From positions 496,001 to 560,000 of the forward strand of contig NZ_QAOJ01000001.1 of assembly GCF_003050835.1 (NCBI RefSeq): 64,000 bases of DNA, given 5' to 3'. Source of the stretch: Pseudomonas sp. GV071 (GTDB taxonomy: Bacteria > Pseudomonadota > Gammaproteobacteria > Pseudomonadales > Pseudomonadaceae). The translations under genes were made by a program, and so were the position numbers. The notes beneath the pieces are model-generated. The model was not told the origin of the DNA. It ran no database searches and saw nothing but the letters and a program-made list of their open reading frames with translations. Each line of letters begins with the position of its first letter. Position 1 is the first letter of the stretch. Of this stretch, positions 33,376 to 44,220 are shown one piece after another.

Positions 33376-34008
33376 TTGAACATCGAGACGCTGTTCTACC
33401 TCAGTGACCTGTTCGGCGTGGCGGTGTTTGCCGTCACTGGCGCGCTGATGGCCGGGCGTAATGCCATGGACCTGTTTGGCGTGCTGGTGATCGCTCTGGT
33501 TACCGCCCTGGGCGGCGGTACCTTGCGCGACCTGATTCTCGACAACCACCCGGTGAGCTGGATCGGCAACGAGCTGTACCTGGTCGTCGCCTCCCTGGCA
33601 GCACTCGGCACCGTGTTGTGGGCGCGTTTTATCAAGCCGCTGCCGGAAAAAGCTCTGCTGATCGCCGATGCCTTTGGCTTAGCGGTGTTTACCGTGATCG
33701 GCACTGAAGTTGCCATGCGCCACCAGGTGCCGGTGAGCACGGCGGTGATCATGGGGGTGATGACCGGGGTGGCCGGCGGCGTGTTGCGCGATGTGCTGTG
33801 CAACCAGATTCCGCTGATCTTCCAGAAAGAGGTGTACGCAACCGCTTGCATCGCCGGCTCGCTGGTATTCATGGCGCTGCTGCACCTGGGCGCCGGGCAT
33901 TGGGCCGCCACTGGCGTGGCGATGCTGGTGGTGCTGCTGACGCGGATTGCCGCCATTTATTGGGGGCTGGCGTTGCCGCGGTTTCACTTGCTGGACCGTC
34001 GTCGGTAG
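33376..34008 (+). CDS. UPF0126/YicG-type membrane protein (TRIC-like)
   Basis: The 210 residues form seven hydrophobic helices in two homologous halves, each with a glycine-rich G-G-x-L-R-D motif (GGGTLRDLIL and GGVLRDVLCNQIP), the signature of the UPF0126/glycine-transporter-TRIC-like family. Bacterial members have been linked to glycine or cation transport. The start is TTG immediately after the gor stop, with no gap, so it is likely translationally coupled to gor. Confidence 0.85.
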   Translation: MNIETLFYLSDLFGVAVFAVTGALMAGRNAMDLFGVLVIALVTALGGGTLRDLILDNHPVSWIGNELYLVVASLAALGTVLWARFIKPLPEKALLIADAFGLAVFTVIGTEVAMRHQVPVSTAVIMGVMTGVAGGVLRDVLCNQIPLIFQKEVYATACIAGSLVFMALLHLGAGHWAATGVAMLVVLLTRIAAIYWGLALPRFHLLDRRR

Positions 34009-34016
34009 CGCCAAAA

Positions 34017-34195
34017 GCATCGCGGCTGAAGCCGCTCCTACGAGAGCATGCATATCCCTGTGGGAGAGGCTTCAGCCTCGATTGGCCGGTCCCGAAAACA
34101 TCCATGGCTGAGGTTCGCTCAGATCAAAAACATCGCGGCTGAGCCGCTCCCACAATGGACCGGTTACACCTGTAGGAGCGGCTTCAGCCGCGATT
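34017..34195. repeat. Cluster of four or five REP units
   Basis: Alternating orientations: reverse GTAGGAGCGG-class unit (34019-34041), forward GTGGGAGAGG-class unit (34060-34083), a degenerate remnant near 34103-34118, reverse GTGGGAGCGG unit (34131-34152), and forward GTAGGAGCGG unit (34172-34194). Two stem variants are mixed in one cluster. It fills the gap between two convergent genes. Confidence 0.88.
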
Positions 34196-34198
34196 CGA

Positions 34199-34618
34199 TC
34201 AGTCGCGTTGTTCCTTGAGTGTGACCTCGATTTTCTTCTGCCCAGCCTTCTCGAACTGCAGCATCACAGGCAGCGTTTCACCCACCTGCAACCCTCGTTT
34301 CAATCCCACCTCAATATGCGTATGCCCCGGCGCTAAAACCTGCTGGCCCCCCGCCGGAATGCCAATCGACTTCAACGGTTGCACGCTGCTTACCGAGCCC
34401 AGTTGCACGGTGGTCAGCAGCTTTACCGAACTGGCCAATGGGCTGCTGGCGCCGATCAGGCGGTCCTGCTCGCTCCCGTCATTGCGCAGGGTCAGATACA
34501 CCTCCACCTGCTGCGCACCACTGGCCTTGGCCCATGGCTCGATCACCTCCAGCGAACCCGCCGCCATCGCTGTTGAAATGAGCAATAGCGCAGCGACCAT
34601 CAAGGCAGGGCGGCTCAT
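34199..34618 (-). CDS. PCu(A)C-like periplasmic protein with degenerate copper motif
   Basis: The 139 residues have a signal peptide (MSRPALMVAALLLISTAMAA) and the DUF461/PCu(A)C cupredoxin-like fold (YLTLRNDGSEQDRLIGASS, LKSIGIPAGGQQVLAPG, GLQVGETLPVMLQFEKAGQ). Family members bind Cu(I) through His/Met ligands in H-M-x10-M-x21-H-x-M. Here the first His/Met region reads VKLLTT, the middle Met is absent, and only the late His remains (HIEV in place of HxM). Copper delivery is therefore doubtful. The start overlaps the cytochrome gene stop by four bases (ATGA). Confidence 0.85.
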   Translation of the reverse strand: MSRPALMVAALLLISTAMAAGSLEVIEPWAKASGAQQVEVYLTLRNDGSEQDRLIGASSPLASSVKLLTTVQLGSVSSVQPLKSIGIPAGGQQVLAPGHTHIEVGLKRGLQVGETLPVMLQFEKAGQKKIEVTLKEQRD

Positions 34619-37008
34619 TTGTTCGGCGCCTGCTGCAGTTCCGGATCGTCCGGGTTCTGTTGTTCCAGCTCGGCTTGCAGCACCTGCACTTTCTGCGGCT
34701 GGCCGGCTTCGTGCCAGTAACTGATCAGCGCCATGCGTGCGTTGCGGTTGGCCGGTTGGCGTTTGAGCAGGGCATCGAGCTGGTTGCGCGCTTCTTCCGG
34801 CTTGCCCATGTCGTGCAGGGCGATGGCGTAGATGTAGCTGAATTGCGGGTCGTCCGGGGTCAGTTGCGCGGCCTTGGCCAGGGCGGCCAGGGCTTGGTCG
34901 CGTTCGCCGGCGCGGATCAGCATCAGGCCCAGGCTGTGTTGCAGCAGGCCGGCTTTGGGGTGTTTGCCGATGGCGTCGTTGAGCAGTTGCAGTGCGGGTC
35001 CATGCTGGCCTTGGGCATCGAGCAACTGCGCCAGGCTGACCAGTGCCGGCAGGAAGTCCGGGTTGCGTTGCAAGGCCTCACGCAAGGCCGCCTCCGACAG
35101 CCCGCCGCGCCCAGTGTTCTGGTACAGCATGGCCAGGTTCAGGTTGGCTTCGGCACGGTCACGCAGCTCCTGCTGGGCAGCCTCGTATTCGGTAATTGCC
35201 GGGCGCCACAGTTTGTCGATGGCGGCGCGTTGCTGGGCCGGGATATTGGCCAGTTGCGACGCGGCGGCCATGCGCACCGCACGCACCGGGTCGCTCAGGC
35301 GTGGGGTAAGCAGGCTGATGTATTGCTCGGCGGACCCCATCGCAGCAATCGCATCGATGGCGGCGGTACGCACCTGCGGCTGTGGATTGTTCAAGGCGAT
35401 CGCGGCCTGTTCCATGGCGCGTTGGCTAGGGTAGGCGGGCAATTGCGCGAGCACCGTGGCGCGGCGGATGGCAGGCAGGTCGGTGCGTGCCAGTTGCTGC
35501 ATCAGCATGCGTGCGGCGCCGGGCGAGCCGTGGCGGGCGGCGAATATCGCATCGGCATAACCGCCGTCCTGCACCGGGGTGTCGCCGTACCAGATCTTGA
35601 ATTGCTCGGCGATCTTGCTGCTGGCGCCTTTGTGGCAGGCGGCGCAGGCATCCGGGCTGCCGATCTTGGCCGAGTGGGCGGGGTTGGGAATGCTCAGGCT
35701 GTGGTCGTGGCGGTAGTCGTTGACCATGTACAGCTTGCCCGGCATATGGCAATCGACGCACTGCGATCCCTGCTGGCCGAGCTTGTGCTTGGTGTGCTCG
35801 GGCGCTTCGTAGTTTTTCGCTTTCAGCCCGGCACCGTCGATACCGGCGCGCGAGGCTTTGCCCGACGGGTTGTGGCATTGCAGGCAGACGCCATTGCCCG
35901 GCGCCTTCAGCTGGTTGCTATGGGGGTTGTGGCAGTCGGTGCAGGTCACGCCCTTGGCGAACATTTTGCTCTGGGTGAAGGAACCGTACTCGAACACCTC
36001 TTCCTTGATCTTACCGTCGACCTGGTACAAATCGGCGGTCAGGGCCGCCGGCAGGTAGTCATCCATCAGGCGATTTTTGTGGCTGTAGCCATCGCCCAGC
36101 GGCGCACGCCGGGCATGGCAGCGACCACAGGTTTCCACCTGGGTGAGGGCATCGATGCTGCGCAGCGCGGTGCCGAAACCTTTGTCTGGCTGCTGCTTGT
36201 TGAGGTTCTCGCCTGCGCTCCACTCCAGATGCCGCGACGCGGGGCCGTGGCAGCTCTGGCAGCCGACGCCGAGGTTGTTCCAGGTGCTGTTGAAGCTGTC
36301 GGCAGTGGGGCTGAAGTTACGTTTGAAGTCGGTGGTGTGGCACTCCACGCACATGAAGTTGGCGTTCTGCATGGGCTTGCTCCAGTGCAGGTCATCGCGG
36401 AAGTCGACCTTCTCGCCGGGGTACATCTCGAACCAGCGCTGCTTTTGCGTATCCCAGGCCACACCCGAGGCTTGCAAACGGCCGCCAGGCATTTCCAGCA
36501 GGTATTGCTGCAACGGCTCGATGCCGAAGGTGTAGACCACTTTGAAGTCGGCCAGTTTGCCGTCCGGGCCTGGGGTATTGATCCACCAGGCACCGTCGCG
36601 CTGGCTGAAGCGGCTGGTTTCCGCCTCGCCTTTGTAGGTGGTGTTATTGAAGTCGCCACGGATGTTTTCAGCGCTGGCCGGCAACATGGCCATCTGGTGA
36701 TGGGAGCCGCTCCAGGCCTTGCTTTGCTCGCTGTGGCAGGCCTGGCATTGCTGCTCATCGACAAACGCGGCCGGCGCTTGCTGCGGTTCGCTCTTGGTGG
36801 CGGGGGCCGGTGCCACTGTGGTTGGCACCACGGGCGCAGCGCTGTGTTGGCGGTACAGCCAGATGGGCAGGCTGATCAGTAGCACGACGGCAAAAATGAT
36901 TAGCGGAAGCGGGCGCTTGTGGGGACTGCCAGTGGGCTCTGCGGCCGATGGGGCAGGCGGTGATGCGGGTGGAACGGTGGGCTTGGTGTTTTTCTTGTGC
37001 TTCGGCAT
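34615..37008 (-). CDS. Membrane-anchored octaheme c-type cytochrome with HEAT and TPR repeats
   Basis: The 797 residues have a cytoplasmic Lys/Pro-rich head, one membrane anchor (about 34-53) and a Pro/Ala linker. A periplasmic heme domain follows, with eight CxxCH motifs at residues 88, 220, 250, 294, 356, 375, 417 and 455. Next come HEAT-like repeats (about 520-610, VRTAAIDAIAAMG) and TPRs (about 630-780). No CxxCK catalytic heme is present. Family resemblance is to multiheme cytochrome c554/HAO-type TPR proteins. The electron donor, acceptor and substrate are unknown. It is translationally coupled to the PCu(A)C-like gene. Confidence 0.88.
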   Translation of the reverse strand: MPKHKKNTKPTVPPASPPAPSAAEPTGSPHKRPLPLIIFAVVLLISLPIWLYRQHSAAPVVPTTVAPAPATKSEPQQAPAAFVDEQQCQACHSEQSKAWSGSHHQMAMLPASAENIRGDFNNTTYKGEAETSRFSQRDGAWWINTPGPDGKLADFKVVYTFGIEPLQQYLLEMPGGRLQASGVAWDTQKQRWFEMYPGEKVDFRDDLHWSKPMQNANFMCVECHTTDFKRNFSPTADSFNSTWNNLGVGCQSCHGPASRHLEWSAGENLNKQQPDKGFGTALRSIDALTQVETCGRCHARRAPLGDGYSHKNRLMDDYLPAALTADLYQVDGKIKEEVFEYGSFTQSKMFAKGVTCTDCHNPHSNQLKAPGNGVCLQCHNPSGKASRAGIDGAGLKAKNYEAPEHTKHKLGQQGSQCVDCHMPGKLYMVNDYRHDHSLSIPNPAHSAKIGSPDACAACHKGASSKIAEQFKIWYGDTPVQDGGYADAIFAARHGSPGAARMLMQQLARTDLPAIRRATVLAQLPAYPSQRAMEQAAIALNNPQPQVRTAAIDAIAAMGSAEQYISLLTPRLSDPVRAVRMAAASQLANIPAQQRAAIDKLWRPAITEYEAAQQELRDRAEANLNLAMLYQNTGRGGLSEAALREALQRNPDFLPALVSLAQLLDAQGQHGPALQLLNDAIGKHPKAGLLQHSLGLMLIRAGERDQALAALAKAAQLTPDDPQFSYIYAIALHDMGKPEEARNQLDALLKRQPANRNARMALISYWHEAGQPQKVQVLQAELEQQNPDDPELQQAPNK

Positions 37009-37106
37009 GCAAACATCCGTTGTTCTGACGAGCGCGTTTCACGGTTGGGTTGCAGCTTCGGCGAGGCGGACGACGGTGTCAAACCAATCTAAGTGCTTTG
37101 GCTTTT

Positions 37107-37168
37107 GTGGGAGGGGCTTCAGCCGCGAGCTGGTGATTTTGAGAGCGTCGCGGCTGAAGCCCCCCCAC
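37107..37168. repeat. REP pair, GTGGGAGGGG class
   Basis: A forward GTGGGAGGGGCTTCAGCCGCGA and an inverted GCGGCTGAAGCCCCCCCAC flank a short spacer between the divergent cytochrome and MFS genes. Confidence 0.88.
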
Positions 37169-37264
37169 AAAAGCGCGAATAAATAGCCAGCTAACGAGAT
37201 TTTCTCGTCCACCAATTTCCCGTACCCTAGCAGGCCTTCCCGCTGTCCCGTGACGAGCCTGCCG

Positions 37265-38440
37265 ATGAGCCCCACCAACCTGACCATGACCCGTGGCATG
37301 GTGCTGTTGTTTGCCTTTTGCTGCGGCGTGATCGTCGCCAACATCTACTATTCGCAGCCGATCATCGAGCTGATCGCGCCGGACATTGGCCTGTCCGCCA
37401 CGGCCGCCAGCCTGATCGTTTCCCTGACCCAGATCGGCTATGCCTTGGGCATGCTGTTTCTGGTGCCACTGGGTGACTTGTTGGAAAACCGCAAGCTGAT
37501 GATCGTCACTGCGCTGGTCTCGGTGGCGAGTTTGTTGGCAGCGGCCTTCACCACCCAACCCCATGCGTTTTTGCTGGTGTCGCTGATGATCGGCCTCAGC
37601 ACGGTGTCGGTGCAGATCCTCATCCCGTTGGCCGCGCACCTGGCGCCAGAAGCGTCGCGGGGCCGGGTGGTGGGCGGCATCATGAGTGGCCTGTTGCTGG
37701 GCATTCTGCTGGCGCGGCCGCTGTCCAGCCTGATCGCCGACCACCTGGGCTGGCGCGCGGTGTTCATGATCGCGGCAGCGGTAATGAGCGTGATTGTGGT
37801 GATCCTGGCGACCACCATGCCCACACGTCAGCCGGACCATAGCGCTACCTACGGCCAGCTGATTCTGTCTCTGGGCAAACTGTTCCAACGCGAGCCTGTG
37901 CTGCGCCAACGGGCGCTGATGCAGGGCTGCATGTTCGCCGCCTTCAGCCTGTTCTGGACCGCCGTGCCGCTGGAGCTGGCGCGCAATCATGGCCTGTCGC
38001 AAACCCAGATCGCATTGTTTGCCCTGGTTGGCGCGATTGGCGCAGTGGCCGCACCGATTGCCGGGCGCCTGGCCGATGCCGGGCATACGCGAGTGACCAC
38101 GCGGTTGGCCTTGCTGCTGGCGATTGTGTGTTTTCTGCCGGCGTTTATTCCGCCGACCAATAGCGTGATTGCGCTGGCGCTGACCGGCGTGGTGCTGGAT
38201 TTCTGCGTGCAGATGAATATGGTCCTCGGCCAGCGCTCTATCTACGCCCTGGATGCCAGCAGCCGTGGTCGGCTGAACGCGTTGTACATGACTGCGATTT
38301 TTGTCGGCGGCGCGCTCGGCTCGGCACTGGCCAGCGCCTTGTTCGACCACCTGGGCTGGCTGGGTATCGTGGTGCTAGGCAGCGCGTTTCCGTTGTTGGC
38401 CCTAGTGATTTTCCTGCGCGGCGAGCGCAGGTTGGGCTGA
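37265..38440 (+). CDS. MFS transporter, drug:H+ antiporter-like
   Basis: A 391-residue inner-membrane transporter with about 12 hydrophobic helices. The loop 2-3 motif is MLFLVPLGDLLENRKLMI, the MFS G-x3-D-R-x2 signature in slightly altered form, and GLSTVSVQILIPLAAHLAPEASRGRVVGG follows. It resembles the DHA1 group of small-molecule exporters; the substrate is unknown. ATG 37265 is preferred to an upstream GTG. No regulator is adjacent. It is divergent from the cytochrome gene and convergent with acetoacetyl-CoA synthetase. Confidence 0.85.
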   Translation: MSPTNLTMTRGMVLLFAFCCGVIVANIYYSQPIIELIAPDIGLSATAASLIVSLTQIGYALGMLFLVPLGDLLENRKLMIVTALVSVASLLAAAFTTQPHAFLLVSLMIGLSTVSVQILIPLAAHLAPEASRGRVVGGIMSGLLLGILLARPLSSLIADHLGWRAVFMIAAAVMSVIVVILATTMPTRQPDHSATYGQLILSLGKLFQREPVLRQRALMQGCMFAAFSLFWTAVPLELARNHGLSQTQIALFALVGAIGAVAAPIAGRLADAGHTRVTTRLALLLAIVCFLPAFIPPTNSVIALALTGVVLDFCVQMNMVLGQRSIYALDASSRGRLNALYMTAIFVGGALGSALASALFDHLGWLGIVVLGSAFPLLALVIFLRGERRLG

Positions 38441-38453
38441 GCCCGACGCGGGC

Positions 38454-40409
<1,956 letters not shown>

Positions 40410-40558
40410 GGCGAAATCCTGGGCGGGGCTTGGCGTGATTGTAGGAGGGGCAAAGGTGGACGTCACCGTTGTGACGTCGACGCTTCAAGCTCGGTTCCTT
40501 CTAAAAATCAGCATGTGCCACAAACCCTGGTGCGCGCAGCACACCAGCTCTTGATGGT

Positions 40559-41329
40559 TTATCTGGCCAACCACCCGCCATCCATATTCCATGCCGCACC
40601 ACGCACCTGCACGGCTGCATCACTGCACAGGAACAGCGCCAGTTCGCCCAGTTGCTCAGGCGTGACGAAGTCCAGCGAGGGCTGTTTCTCTGCGAGCAAA
40701 TCATGCCGCGCCTGTTGTGCGTCGCCGGTGGCTTGGGCGCGGTCGTCGATCTGTTTTTGCACCAGTGGCGTCAGCACCCAGCCGGGGCAGATGGCGTTGC
40801 AGGTAACCCCCGTGGTGGCGGTTTCCAGGGCCACGCTTTTGGTCAGGCCGACCAGACCGTGTTTGGCCGCGACATACGCGCTTTTACCCGCAGACGCCGC
40901 CAGGCCATGGGCCGAGGCGATGTTGATGATCCGCCCCCAGTTGCGCGTGCGCATGCCGGGCAGGGTCAGGCGGGTGGTGTGGAAGGCGGAGGTGAGGTTG
41001 ATGGCGATGATCGCGTCCCAACGTTCCACCGGGAATTCTTCCACCGGCGCCACGTACTGGATGCCAGCGTTGTTGACGAGGATGTCGACGCCGCCGAATT
41101 CGCGTTCGGCGTAGGCGATCAGGTCTTCGATTTCTGCGACCTTGGAAACGTCGGCAGGATGATGGCCGACCTTGCCGCCAAACGCCGCCACTTCATCGAT
41201 GGCCGCCTTGGCATCGCCAAAGCCATTGAGCACCAGGTTGGCGCCGGCTTTGGCCAACACCAGGGCAATGCCCAGACCGATGCCGCTGGTGGAGCCGGTG
41301 ACCAGTGCGGTTTTGCCTTGCAAACTCAT
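40559..41329 (-). CDS. bdhA: 3-hydroxybutyrate dehydrogenase
   Basis: NAD-dependent short-chain dehydrogenase converting 3-hydroxybutyrate to acetoacetate. The 256 residues show the cofactor motif TGSTSGIGLGIAL, NNAGIQYVAPVEEFP, and the catalytic triad Ser139, Tyr152, Lys156. An AAGGAG ribosome site is close to the ATG. It is 56 bases downstream of the GntP permease gene, in the same direction. Confidence 0.95.
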   Translation of the reverse strand: MSLQGKTALVTGSTSGIGLGIALVLAKAGANLVLNGFGDAKAAIDEVAAFGGKVGHHPADVSKVAEIEDLIAYAEREFGGVDILVNNAGIQYVAPVEEFPVERWDAIIAINLTSAFHTTRLTLPGMRTRNWGRIINIASAHGLAASAGKSAYVAAKHGLVGLTKSVALETATTGVTCNAICPGWVLTPLVQKQIDDRAQATGDAQQARHDLLAEKQPSLDFVTPEQLGELALFLCSDAAVQVRGAAWNMDGGWLAR

Positions 41330-41385
41330 ACATTTCTCCTTGGGGAAGGCGAGCCAACGGGCCCGCCAGGCCTTGGTTAACGCGG

Positions 41386-42777
41386 TTAAACGATGCCAGT
41401 AGCGTAGAAGGTGCCGATCACCACGAACACCGCCAGTGTCTTGATCAGGGTGATGCCGAAAATGTCTTTATAGGCTTCACGGTGAGTCAGGCCCGTCACC
41501 GCCAGCAGGGTGATCACCGCGCCGTTGTGCGGCAGGGTGTCCATGCCGCCGCTGGCCATGGCGGCTACGCGGTGCAGCACTTCCAGGGGAATGTTGGCGG
41601 CGTTGGCGGCCTCGATAAAGGTGTGCGACATGGCTGCCAGTGCAATGCTCATACCGCCCGAAGCGGAACCGGTGATGCCCGCCAGCAGGGTGACAGTGAC
41701 GGCTTCATTGACCAGCGGGTTGGGGATGGTTTTCAGTGCATCGGCCAGCACCAGGAAGCCTGGCAGCGAGGCGATTACCGCGCCAAAGCCATATTCCGAG
41801 GCGGTATTCATCGACGCCAGCAAGGCGCCGCCAACGGCGGTTTTGGTGCCTTCGGCGAGCTTGGACTTGATCGCCCGGAAGCCACAGATCAACACCAGTA
41901 AAATACCCAGCAGCAGCGCCGCCTGTACCGCCCAGATGCCAGTCAGTTTGGCCACTTCACTGGTTACCGGTTGGGCCATGCCGGCCAGTTGCAGGGTGTG
42001 GGTCTTGCCGTAGATTTCCGGAATCCACCGGGTGAACAGCAGGTTGGCGATGCCCACCAGAAGCAGCGGCGACAGCGCCAACCATGGGTTGGGCAGGGCA
42101 ATGTCTTCAGCGGTTTCCGGCTCGTTGCGAAGCTCTGTGCCGTATCCCTCACCCGCGGCCTTGGCTTTGCGCAGCTGGCGGCGCAGGTAGAACATACCGG
42201 CGGTAAATACGAACACGGTGCCGACCAGACCAAGCCACGGTGCCGCCCAGGAGGTGGTGCCGAAGAAGGTGGTGGGGATGATGTTTTGAATCTGCGGGGT
42301 GCCGGGCAGGGCGTCCATGGTGAAGCTGAAGGCGCCGAGGGCGATGGTGGCCGGAATCAGGCGCTTGGGAATATCGCTTTGGCGGAACATCTCGGCGGCA
42401 AACGGATACACCGCAAACACCACCACGAACAGCGACACGCCGCCGTAGGTCAGTAGCGCGCAGACCAGCACGATCACCAGCATCGCCTGGCGCGTGCCGA
42501 GCAAACGGATGGCCGCCGCGACAATCGAGCGCGAGAAACCCGACAACTCGATCAGCTTGCCGAACACCGCGCCGAGCAGAAACACCGGGAAGTAGAGTTT
42601 GACGAAGCCGACCATTTTTTCCATGAACACGCCGGTGAAGGCGGGCGCCACGGCGGAGGGGTCGGTAAGCAATACCGCTCCCAGCGCGGCAATCGGCGCA
42701 AACAGAATGACGCTGTAGCCGCGGTAGGCTGCGAGCATCAACAGGGCTAGAGCGGCGAGGGCGATGATCACACTCAT
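41386..42777 (-). CDS. GntP-family permease, probable 3-hydroxybutyrate/short organic acid transporter
   Basis: A 463-residue inner-membrane protein with about 12 hydrophobic segments and GntP/citrate-transporter family features (TGVFMEKMVGFVKLYFPVFLLGAVFGKLIELSGFS, GSASGGMSIALAAM, MDTLPHNGAVITLL). Its placement next to bdhA, as in other Pseudomonas, suggests 3-hydroxybutyrate uptake. That is inference from context; the family also moves gluconate and other hydroxyacids. Confidence 0.88.
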   Translation of the reverse strand: MSVIIALAALALLMLAAYRGYSVILFAPIAALGAVLLTDPSAVAPAFTGVFMEKMVGFVKLYFPVFLLGAVFGKLIELSGFSRSIVAAAIRLLGTRQAMLVIVLVCALLTYGGVSLFVVVFAVYPFAAEMFRQSDIPKRLIPATIALGAFSFTMDALPGTPQIQNIIPTTFFGTTSWAAPWLGLVGTVFVFTAGMFYLRRQLRKAKAAGEGYGTELRNEPETAEDIALPNPWLALSPLLLVGIANLLFTRWIPEIYGKTHTLQLAGMAQPVTSEVAKLTGIWAVQAALLLGILLVLICGFRAIKSKLAEGTKTAVGGALLASMNTASEYGFGAVIASLPGFLVLADALKTIPNPLVNEAVTVTLLAGITGSASGGMSIALAAMSHTFIEAANAANIPLEVLHRVAAMASGGMDTLPHNGAVITLLAVTGLTHREAYKDIFGITLIKTLAVFVVIGTFYATGIV

Positions 42778-42861
42778 GAAGCGATCTCCTGATTCCGGGC
42801 GGGATCGCCGCCCGGTGTTTTGTTCTTATTTGGTGGTGAAGCTGTGTTTTATGGAGTAGCG

Positions 42862-42885
42862 AAGCGGCGATTTGATTCGCCGCTT
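42862..42885 (-). other. Perfect hairpin between oprD and gntP-like gene
   Basis: AAGCGGCGA-N6-TCGCCGCTT. On the transcript of the minus-strand genes it has no U-run, so it is not a classical terminator in that direction. It may stabilise the porin mRNA or attenuate the permease gene. Confidence 0.55.
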
Positions 42886-42899
42886 TTTTCACTGAGCAG

Positions 42900-44159
42900 C
42901 TACCACAGCGCCAGGCTGTAACTGACGATCAGGCGGTTTTCGTCCAGGTCATTACCGAAATTGGTCGAGCGTACGGTCGCGTTGCGCCATTTCACCCCGA
43001 GGTTTTTCAGCGGGCCGTCCTGAATCACGTAGGCGATGTCGGTGTTGCGCTCCCACTCCTTGCCTTCGCTGCCGTTGGCCAGGCTGATGTTGTCGCCGCT
43101 CAGGTAGCGGGTCATGAAGGTCAGCCCCGGCACGCCGATGCTGGCGAAGTTGTAATCGTAGCGCGCTTGCCAGGAGCGCTCGTCGGCGTTGGCGAAATCG
43201 CCGATCTGCACGAAGTTGACCAGGAATGCGTCGGTGCCGCCGATGTAGGCGAAGCCGGTGTCGCCGCTCATTTTCTGGTAGCCCAGGCCAAACGCATGGC
43301 CGCCCAGGCTGTAGGTGAACAGGGCGCCGAGGGCACGGTTGTCGACGTTGCTGCGGCCATCGTCCTCTGAGCGGCCGTAGCGCAGGTCGGTCTTCAGCGC
43401 CTGGCCGGTGGTGATCGGCAGCAGGTAGGTGAGGTTGACCAGGTGCTGGTCATACAGGTTGTCGAGCTTGCCGTAGTTGTAGCCGGTGGTGAGTTGGTCG
43501 TTCCATTTGTAGCTGGCGCCGGCAAAGTCGAATTCGTCGCTGGTGGTGCTGGCGACTATGCGGCGGGCGCTGCCAGTGGTGACGGTCATGTCTTCGCTGT
43601 TGGACGAGTCGCGAATGCTCACCTGGGTCAGGCGCCCGGCATCCAGGGTCAGGCCGGCGAACTCGGTAGAGTTCAGGTGCGCGCCCTGGAATGTTTGCGG
43701 TAGCAGGCGTGAGTCGTTGGCCAGGGTGGTGGGCAGCTTGGGCAGCAGGGTGCCGACTTTGAGCACGCTGCTGGAGGCCTTGAACTTGGCGGTCAGGCCG
43801 AGCTCGCTGTAGTCGTCCGCCGCTTCCCGTGGCGCGCTACGGCCACGGGGCAGAAGGCCGGAGCCGGCGCGGTCGGGGCTGGAGTCGAGCTTGAGTCCGA
43901 GCAGGCCGATGGCGTCGACACCTAAGCCAATGGTGCCGGCGGTGTAGCCCGACTCGTAACGAAGCAGAAAGCCTTGCGCCCATTCGTCCTGCTTGGACTG
44001 GGCGGCGCCGTCTTGGCGGAAATCACGGTTGAAATAGAAATTGCGCAGTTCGAGGTTGGCTTTGCTGTCTTTGACGAAGTCGGCCTGGGCCGCCGTGGAA
44101 AAGCAGAAGCCGGTGCTGAGGGTAGCGAACATGACGGCCTGGCTGAGCGAGTGGCTCAT
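42900..44159 (-). CDS. OprD-family outer-membrane porin
   Basis: The 419 residues begin with a signal peptide (MSHSLSQAVMFATLSTGFCFSTAAQA) and follow the OprD pattern: DSKANLELRNFYFNRDF, QDEWAQGFLLRYESGYTAGTIGLGVDA, and a C-terminal phenyl/Trp residue (SLALW). Members form 18-stranded channels for specific small carboxylates. Its place ahead of the permease and bdhA suggests uptake of 3-hydroxybutyrate. ATG 44159, with GGAGAT six bases upstream, is chosen over an ATG five codons earlier. Confidence 0.93.
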   Translation of the reverse strand: MSHSLSQAVMFATLSTGFCFSTAAQADFVKDSKANLELRNFYFNRDFRQDGAAQSKQDEWAQGFLLRYESGYTAGTIGLGVDAIGLLGLKLDSSPDRAGSGLLPRGRSAPREAADDYSELGLTAKFKASSSVLKVGTLLPKLPTTLANDSRLLPQTFQGAHLNSTEFAGLTLDAGRLTQVSIRDSSNSEDMTVTTGSARRIVASTTSDEFDFAGASYKWNDQLTTGYNYGKLDNLYDQHLVNLTYLLPITTGQALKTDLRYGRSEDDGRSNVDNRALGALFTYSLGGHAFGLGYQKMSGDTGFAYIGGTDAFLVNFVQIGDFANADERSWQARYDYNFASIGVPGLTFMTRYLSGDNISLANGSEGKEWERNTDIAYVIQDGPLKNLGVKWRNATVRSTNFGNDLDENRLIVSYSLALW

Positions 44160-44220
44160 GGGGATCTCCAGCATATTGTTGTTGTTTTTTGAGTGCGGTC
44201 TGTGCCGCGCTGGGAGCTAT

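Noticed and set aside
34017..34195. Possible CRISPR-like repeat array
   Set aside because: Units alternate in orientation and belong to the REP palindrome family; there are no regular unique spacers or cas genes.
34199..34618. Functional copper chaperone call
   Set aside because: The fold is right but the His/Met ligands are mostly missing, so I kept only a PCu(A)C-like label.
34660..36882. Plus-strand open frame of 740 codons over the octaheme cytochrome
   Set aside because: The sense strand has eight CxxCH motifs and TPRs; the antisense frame has none and no start signal.
37079..38350. Minus-strand open frame over the MFS transporter
   Set aside because: His/Gln/Arg-rich shadow of hydrophobic codons; the membrane protein on the plus strand is clearly real.
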